Below, piece by piece: positions 32,457 through 37,179 of a stretch of DNA of 37,179 nucleotides. This DNA comes from Pelagibacteraceae bacterium AG-313-A04 (GTDB taxonomy: Bacteria; Pseudomonadota; Alphaproteobacteria; Pelagibacterales; Pelagibacteraceae): contig QBVU01000007.1 of the NCBI GenBank assembly GCA_003284275.1, forward strand, positions 1 to 37,179, written 5' to 3'. Numbering within the stretch: the first letter of the stretch is position 1; every line of letters starts with the position of its first letter. The notes beneath the pieces are model-generated. The model ran no database searches. It worked only from the letters and a program-made list of their open reading frames with translations, and was not told where the DNA came from. A program made the translations under genes and the position numbers.

Positions 32457-33698
32457 TTTGTCTTGGTTATTCATGTACTTTTTTAGAATTGGCGGAATAT
32501 TTACAGACCCGTCCTCATTTTGATTATTCTCCAACAAGGCTATCATCAATCTTCCTACAGCTAGTCCTGAACCGTTTAACGTTCCAAGAAAATCAGATCC
32601 TTTTTCTGATTTAAATTTTGCACCCATTCTTCTGGATTGAAAAGACCCGCAAGATGAGCAGCTTGAAATTTCCCTGTATTTATTTTCAGACGGAATCCAA
32701 GCCTCGATATCATATGTTTTTTCAGCACTAAAGCCCATATCTCCAGATGATAAAAGAATAACTTGATACGGAATTTCGAGCTTTTTTAGTATTTTTTCTG
32801 CACAATTCAACATCCTATTAAGTTCATCATTACATTTTTCCGGCTCGATAATGGTCACAAGTTCAACTTTATAAAATTGGTGTTGTCTAATCATACCTTT
32901 TGTATCTTTTCCATAACTTCCAGCCTCTTTTCTAAAACAAGGTGTAGATGCAACAAACCTTTTCGGTAATTTACTCTTTTCAATAGTTGATTTTCTTACA
33001 AGATTTGTGAGCACCACTTCTGCTGTTGGTATCAGGAACTTTCTTTGATCTGTATTATCAAATTTAATTTCAAATTGATCGTCTTCAAATTTTGGTAATT
33101 GACCAGTTCCAAACATGACTTCCTCATTTACTATTAAAGGCGGTGAGATCTCAACATAATTAAATTCATTTACATGTGTATCAAGCATAAAATTAATTAA
33201 TGCTCTTTCTAGTAAGGCATAATTTTCTTTTAAAATAACAAATCTTGATCCTGATAATTTTGTCGATGTTTCAAAATCAATGTTACTATTTTTAGAACCT
33301 AGTTCAACGTGAGATTTTATCTTGAAAGAAAATTTTTTAATAATACCCTCTTTTTTAATTAGTTTGTTGGACTCTTGGTCCTTTCCAATTGGTACATCAT
33401 CTAACGCAATATTAGGGAGCGAGTGAATTATCAAATTTAATTCATTCTGACTTTCAAATTGCTTTTTTGATAATATTTCAATTTCATTAGATATTTTTTT
33501 CGATTTTTCAAAATTGGATTTATCTTTTGATTTAGATATAGATTTTTTTTCTTGTTCTAGTTTTTCTTTTTTATTTATTAACTCTCTATTAATAGTGTCT
33601 TTTCTAATAAATTCTTCCGTATCAAAATTAACATTTCTATCTGATAGTTTTTTTTTAAAAGTTTCTAAATTATTTCTTAAATCTTTAATGTTATGCAT
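32451..33698 (-). CDS. serS: Seryl-tRNA synthetase
   Basis: A 415-residue class II synthetase. The N-terminal long coiled-coil arm (about 1-105, Lys/Glu rich) grips the long variable arm of tRNA-Ser, one of which is encoded in this window. Motif 2 reads FRKEAGSYGKDTKGMIRQHQF near residue 255 and motif 3 reads LNGSGLAVGRLMIALLEN near 375, with serine-binding SCSSCGSFQSRRM before it. Length is normal. It overlaps tatC by 8 bases, the usual alphaproteobacterial order. Confidence 0.98.
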   Translation of the reverse strand: MHNIKDLRNNLETFKKKLSDRNVNFDTEEFIRKDTINRELINKKEKLEQEKKSISKSKDKSNFEKSKKISNEIEILSKKQFESQNELNLIIHSLPNIALDDVPIGKDQESNKLIKKEGIIKKFSFKIKSHVELGSKNSNIDFETSTKLSGSRFVILKENYALLERALINFMLDTHVNEFNYVEISPPLIVNEEVMFGTGQLPKFEDDQFEIKFDNTDQRKFLIPTAEVVLTNLVRKSTIEKSKLPKRFVASTPCFRKEAGSYGKDTKGMIRQHQFYKVELVTIIEPEKCNDELNRMLNCAEKILKKLEIPYQVILLSSGDMGFSAEKTYDIEAWIPSENKYREISSCSSCGSFQSRRMGAKFKSEKGSDFLGTLNGSGLAVGRLMIALLENNQNEDGSVNIPPILKKYMNNQDKI

Positions 33699-34458
33699 CT
33701 TCTAAATTATCACGTTTGGCTTTTTTTTCTGTGAATCTTACAGTTATTATAGACAACTCATAGAGCAATAAAAGTGGAATTGCTAGACCAACTTGAGTTA
33801 TTGGATCTGGGGGAGTTAGAATAGCAGCAATAGTAAAAATGATTACTATTATATATCTCCTTGATTTTTTTAAATATTCCGAATTAACAACTCCAATTCT
33901 TGCTAAAAGATTCAATAATATTGGTAGCTGAAAACTTATTCCAAAGGCAAAGATTAATCTCATTATCAGAGATAAATACTCGTTTACTTTAGCTTCTAAT
34001 TGAATAGGTAAACTTGTATTTGAACCCATTGTTTCAAAAGATAAAAAAAACTTAATAGCTAATGGCATAACTAAGTAATAAACTAGCATACCTCCGAATA
34101 AAAAAAGTATTGGAGTAGACACTAAATAAGGTAATAAAGCTTTCTTTTCATTTTTGTATAATCCTGGAGCTATAAATTTATAAATTTGTATAAGTAGAAC
34201 TGGACTACCTAAAAAAACAGCAGAAAAAAAAGCAACTTTTAAATAAGTAATAAAAGTTTCATGTAGTGCAGTAAAAATAAGTCGTCTAGATGTTGGGTCA
34301 TCTTTAACTGCCTCTGCATATGGGTTAACTAAAAATGCATATATATATTCTGCAAATGTATAAGAGATTATAAAAATAATCAGAATAAATATTATAGATT
34401 TAATTAACCTAGATCGAAGCTCTATAAAATGACTTGTGAAAGAATTATTCTGGCTCAT
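33691..34458 (-). CDS. tatC: Sec-independent translocase TatC
   Basis: A 255-residue six-helix protein that recognises the twin-arginine signal. FTSHFIELRSRLIKS opens the protein (the conserved E-L-R-x-R cap), LFTALHETFITYLKVAF is the first periplasmic loop, FGISFQLPILLNLL contains the conserved Phe-x-x-Gln region, and AAILTPPDPITQ closes. It overlaps tatB by 14 bases and serS by 8. The M48 lipoprotein near 19916 is a candidate client. Confidence 0.97.
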   Translation of the reverse strand: MSQNNSFTSHFIELRSRLIKSIIFILIIFIISYTFAEYIYAFLVNPYAEAVKDDPTSRRLIFTALHETFITYLKVAFFSAVFLGSPVLLIQIYKFIAPGLYKNEKKALLPYLVSTPILFLFGGMLVYYLVMPLAIKFFLSFETMGSNTSLPIQLEAKVNEYLSLIMRLIFAFGISFQLPILLNLLARIGVVNSEYLKKSRRYIIVIIFTIAAILTPPDPITQVGLAIPLLLLYELSIITVRFTEKKAKRDNLEDA

Positions 34459-34681
34459 TTTTTCTTTCTTTATTTTTCTTTTTTGGATTGGTTATATTTT
34501 TTTCAATATCGATTTCTTCTGTGACTGAAGTAACTTCTCTCTGAAAACTACTTAAGGTATTTTTTAATTTTCCAAAAAAAGAGCCAATTTTTTTTAGAGC
34601 TATTGGAAATTCTTTTGGGCCTAAAACTAATATTGCAATTATAACGACTGTTAAAATCTCTAACCAACCAATTTGAGGCAT
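34445..34681 (-). CDS. tatB: Sec-independent translocase TatB
   Basis: A 78-residue protein with one helix and an amphipathic helix. The opening MPQIGWLEILTVVIIAILVLGPKEFP has the TatB-specific Glu in the helix and the GP hinge. An FFGKLKNTLSSFQREV helix and a short charged tail follow. E. coli TatB is about 171 residues, so the tail is much reduced. It lies 6 bases after tatA. Confidence 0.92.
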   Translation of the reverse strand: MPQIGWLEILTVVIIAILVLGPKEFPIALKKIGSFFGKLKNTLSSFQREVTSVTEEIDIEKNITNPKKKNKERKNEPE

Positions 34682-34687
34682 ATTAGC

Positions 34688-34885
34688 TTATTTATTTTCA
34701 GAATTTGTGTCTGAGTCTTTTTCTGAATTGTCGTTTCCAGCGGATGGGTCATCAGACATACCTTTTTTAAAACTTTTAATTCCTTTAGCGAGATCTCCCA
34801 TAATACTAGAAATTTTTCCTTTTCCAAAAAGGATTACAACTAAAACTGCTATTATAATTATACCTGTCCAACCAATATTTCCCAT
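34688..34885 (-). CDS. tatA: Sec-independent translocase TatA
   Basis: A 65-residue pore-forming subunit. A single helix in [25 protein letters not shown] ends in the FGKGK hinge. An amphipathic helix with [15 protein letters not shown] and an acidic, Ser/Asn-rich tail follow. Length is typical of short alphaproteobacterial TatA. It stands first in tatABC. Confidence 0.94.
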   Translation of the reverse strand: MGNIGWTGIIIIAVLVVILFGKGKISSIMGDLAKGIKSFKKGMSDDPSAGNDNSEKDSDTNSENK

Positions 34886-34925
34886 ATAAAAATTATATAC
34901 AATAAATCTTCTTAAATATATATGT

Positions 34926-35612
34926 TTATTTTTCTTCTTCTGGAGCTTTTTTTATAGCTTCATCAATATCTTCATAAATATTGTTTTTTTCTTTAAGTGA
35001 TTGTTCTTTAAAAAATTTACCTGTTCCAAATATTGACCTATCAATGGTTGATGTATCGATCAACCCTGCTGAGCCAAGTTCGTCTATTGTAGGTAAATCA
35101 GAAAGTTTTTGGATATTAAAATGATTTAAAAAGTTTTCAGTTGTAGCATACTGTATTGGTTTACCTGGTACATCTTTTCTACCAGCTGGTCTTACCCAGT
35201 TCAACTCTAGCAATATATCTAACGTATTAGAAGCAAAAGAAACACCCCTTATCTCCTCGATTTCAGATCTAGTAACGGGCTGATGATAAACAATAATAGC
35301 TAATGTTTCTACAGTTGCCTTTGACAATTTTTTTTGTGTAGATTTTTGAAGTGCCATTAATTTAGATAAATCTTCAGCTGTTCTAAAAGACCATTTATTT
35401 TTTATACAAACTAAATTAATACCACGATTTTTATATATTTCTTTTAAGTTATCTAAAATTTTTTTTATATCAGTGTTTGTTTGAATTCTTTTTTCTATTG
35501 TCTCAATATCAAGTGGTTCAGAAGCAGCGAACAAGATAGCTTCTATTTGTCTTTCTAATTTTGAGGGTGATGACGGGAAATGAATTATATTATCTTTTTT
35601 TTTACTAGACAT
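34926..35612 (-). CDS. scpB: Condensin subunit ScpB
   Basis: A 228-residue kleisin-interacting protein that joins SMC-ScpA in chromosome compaction. It has two winged-helix domains: [23 protein letters not shown] near residue 20, and [28 protein letters not shown] near 98, followed by [23 protein letters not shown] Lys/Glu-rich tail follows about residue 190. It starts one base after the scpA stop, and a 40-base gap separates it from tatA. Confidence 0.95.
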   Translation of the reverse strand: MSSKKKDNIIHFPSSPSKLERQIEAILFAASEPLDIETIEKRIQTNTDIKKILDNLKEIYKNRGINLVCIKNKWSFRTAEDLSKLMALQKSTQKKLSKATVETLAIIVYHQPVTRSEIEEIRGVSFASNTLDILLELNWVRPAGRKDVPGKPIQYATTENFLNHFNIQKLSDLPTIDELGSAGLIDTSTIDRSIFGTGKFFKEQSLKEKNNIYEDIDEAIKKAPEEEK

Positions 35613-35613
35613 T

Positions 35614-36339
35614 TTATATCCTTTTAATCATTAACTTTTCAAATATTTTACTTTGCGAAACTTTAATTATTCCTTCTTTAGTTAGTTCTAGACTTGCGGC
35701 AAAAATACCTGCTATACCAGTTCTTTTCATTTCATTTTTTAAATAAAATTTTGGGATTAATTCGTTGATGTTTTTCCAATCTTTAATTTTATCCAAATTA
35801 TCTCTAAGTTGTTTTATTCCTTCTTCTGTTGTTAAAACTGGCAACCTTGGAATGCTAATACTTTGAAAAGTTTTCTGCATTTGAATTCCTGCGTAACTTT
35901 TTAGAAGTTCGTATAATGACAACTCATATATTGGAGTGTTGATTGATCTTATTCCACCCTTCATGCCTCTTGTAAATATATGAACACCTAGTCTTTTTTT
36001 TTTTAACATTTGATCTGATAATATTCTTATGAGCTCAAGTTTTTTTAATTGTAATTTTAATTTTTCAGCAACCTCTAGTGCTTTAAAATCATCCTCTTCA
36101 TCTTCAGGTAATAAAAGTTTAGATTTTAAGTAGGCTAGCCAAGTTGCCATAAGTAAAAATTCTGAAGCTGTTTCTAAATTAAGATTTTCATTTTTTTTAA
36201 TATATTCCAAAAATTGATCGGCTAATTCTGTAATAGAGATTTCGGCTAAATTAACTTTTTGTGACTTTGCTAAATTTAATAGAACTTCAAGTGGTCCACT
36301 GTAATTAGGAATATTTATTGATATTTGATTTGATTCCAT
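35614..36339 (-). CDS. scpA: Condensin kleisin subunit ScpA
   Basis: A 241-residue kleisin that bridges the two SMC heads. The N-terminal SMC-neck-binding part has YSGPLEVLLNLAKSQKVNLAEISITELADQF. ATWLAYLKSKLLLPEDEED follows. The C-terminal winged helix (FAASLELTKEGIIKVSQSKIFEKLMI) binds the SMC cap. Length is normal. The gene follows nagZ by 8 bases, the usual alphaproteobacterial nagZ-scpA-scpB order. Confidence 0.96.
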   Translation of the reverse strand: MESNQISINIPNYSGPLEVLLNLAKSQKVNLAEISITELADQFLEYIKKNENLNLETASEFLLMATWLAYLKSKLLLPEDEEDDFKALEVAEKLKLQLKKLELIRILSDQMLKKKRLGVHIFTRGMKGGIRSINTPIYELSLYELLKSYAGIQMQKTFQSISIPRLPVLTTEEGIKQLRDNLDKIKDWKNINELIPKFYLKNEMKRTGIAGIFAASLELTKEGIIKVSQSKIFEKLMIKRI

Positions 36340-36347
36340 TAATAATT

Positions 36348-37179
36348 TTACCTTAAAATTTTGAAAATTTCTGATGTTTTTTTTGCAGTAAATTTATCAA
36401 CATATGGAACAGATTTGATCAATTTAAAGTTGTCTTTAGTATTTCCTCTGCAATAAAGAACTAAATTACAACCTGCTTCTAGAGCTTTTCTTGCATTAGT
36501 TACTAAGTCATATTTCAAAGCTTTCATTGAAATATCATCTGACATTAAGATACCTTTAAAACCAATTTTTTTTCTAATAATTTGACTTATGATTATTTTT
36601 GAAAATGTAGAAACATTTTTAGCATCAATTTTTGAATAAAGAATATGCCCTGTCATTGCTAATCTTGCTGAATTAAGTTTAAAAGGAAAAAAATCAATAA
36701 GATTCAAATTTTTTTCACTTAAATTTACCTTAGGTAAAAAAATATGACTATCTTGAGTAGCGCATCCGTGCCCAGGAATATGTTTTATTACAGAAATGAT
36801 TTTATGCTTTTGACACTCACGAACTGTAATATCGCCTAAAATTTTAACTATTTCTTTATTATTTGAAAAACTTCTTAAACCAATAATTTTACTAGTATTC
36901 TTTCTTAATACATCTAAGACAGGTATAGTATTAATATTCACACCAATAATCTTGAGTAAATTACATAGAGATTTTAAATAGTTTTTATAAATAAATATTG
37001 CAGATTTCTTATCTTTCTCGAAAACTTTCCCAAAATTATAAGCATTCAAATGATGATTAAAAATATTTTTTAATCTTGAAACTTTCGAGCCTTCTTCATC
37101 AATTAAAATTGGAAAATCTTTACTTTTAGAAAATTTTCTAATTTGATGAATCAGTCTTTGTGTTTGTTTTAATGAATAA
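36348..37179 (-). CDS. nagZ: Beta-N-acetylhexosaminidase NagZ, 5' end outside window
   Basis: The frame stays open from the stop at 36348 to the right edge, so a TTG at 37049 is not the start. The extra upstream codons encode the family opening PILIDEEGSKVSRLKN. A GH3 enzyme, NagZ removes GlcNAc from 1,6-anhydro-muropeptides in the cytoplasm. Motifs: VIKHIPGHG with the following QDSH (His-Asp general acid/base loop), MTGHILYSKID, and ILMSDDISMKAL carrying the nucleophile Asp. In the opening motif the usual GGRV reads GSKV. About 277 of an expected 330-340 residues are visible. Confidence 0.93.
   Translation of the reverse strand, partial: YSLKQTQRLIHQIRKFSKSKDFPILIDEEGSKVSRLKNIFNHHLNAYNFGKVFEKDKKSAIFIYKNYLKSLCNLLKIIGVNINTIPVLDVLRKNTSKIIGLRSFSNNKEIVKILGDITVRECQKHKIISVIKHIPGHGCATQDSHIFLPKVNLSEKNLNLIDFFPFKLNSARLAMTGHILYSKIDAKNVSTFSKIIISQIIRKKIGFKGILMSDDISMKALKYDLVTNARKALEAGCNLVLYCRGNTKDNFKLIKSVPYVDKFTAKKTSEIFKILR

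Noticed and set aside
36348-37049. Treating nagZ as a complete short gene starting at TTG 37049
   Set aside because: The frame continues to the right edge and encodes the conserved D-x-EG motif expected upstream.

Overview
The window is a very AT-rich, tightly packed stretch of an alphaproteobacterial chromosome, most like the streamlined marine SAR11 lineage (Pelagibacterales). The lineage call is inference. It rests on base composition, on blocks such as nagZ-scpA-scpB-tatABC-serS-yajC-secDF and ssb-gyrA-coaD-ppi-tgt, on an alphaproteobacterial/mitochondrial NDUFS4-type complex I subunit, and on gene spacing that is mostly zero or overlapping. UGA, UAA and UAG all act as stops. No rRNA, CRISPR array or transposase was seen. 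Both window edges cut through genes: a nucleotidyltransferase-kinase fusion on the left and nagZ on the right.

Layout. Positions 1-2874 (+) hold the end of a surface-glycan locus: a nucleotidyltransferase/phosphotransferase fusion, a small HAD phosphatase and a glycosyltransferase. Positions 2884-4738 form an accessory segment: a tyrosine recombinase facing the glycan genes, a perfect 11-7-11 dif-like inverted repeat just upstream of it, a small membrane protein coupled to a one-domain O6-alkylguanine-DNA alkyltransferase, and a 423-base gene-free stretch whose left half is unusually G+C rich. Positions 4739-7015 (-) read tRNA-Pro, NDUFS4-like subunit, SbmA/BacA-like transporter and AEC permease. 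Positions 7089-9189 (+) hold nhaA, a SufU/IscU-like scaffold and a glutathione peroxidase. Positions 9186-16703 (-) form one long run: mltB, an RlpA/SPOR-like lipoprotein, a D,D-carboxypeptidase, tmk, holB, metG, tatD and a metallo-beta-lactamase-fold hydrolase. Around tRNA-Ser lie sdhE (-), recG (+), a DUF502 protein (-) and a Tat-type M48 lipoprotein peptidase (+). Positions 20751-26067 (-) read ssb, gyrA, coaD, cyclophilin, tgt and tRNA-Lys. uvrA (+) is divergent from ssb and is followed by a PuuD-like membrane protein. Positions 29678 to the right edge (-) carry nagZ, scpAB, tatABC, serS, yajC and secDF.

How the genes fit together. Envelope upkeep is well represented: peptidoglycan trimming and recycling (MltB, carboxypeptidase, NagZ, SPOR protein), two export routes (SecDF-YajC and TatABC), and one likely Tat substrate (the M48 lipoprotein). 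DNA maintenance is covered by UvrA, RecG, SSB, GyrA, ScpAB, delta-prime and the alkyltransferase. The points most worth checking are the dif-like site beside the recombinase, the G+C-rich gene-free block next to it, a Tgt that has lost two of four zinc ligands, a LexA-box-like direct repeat between ssb and uvrA, and two back-to-back promoters sharing one -35 element.
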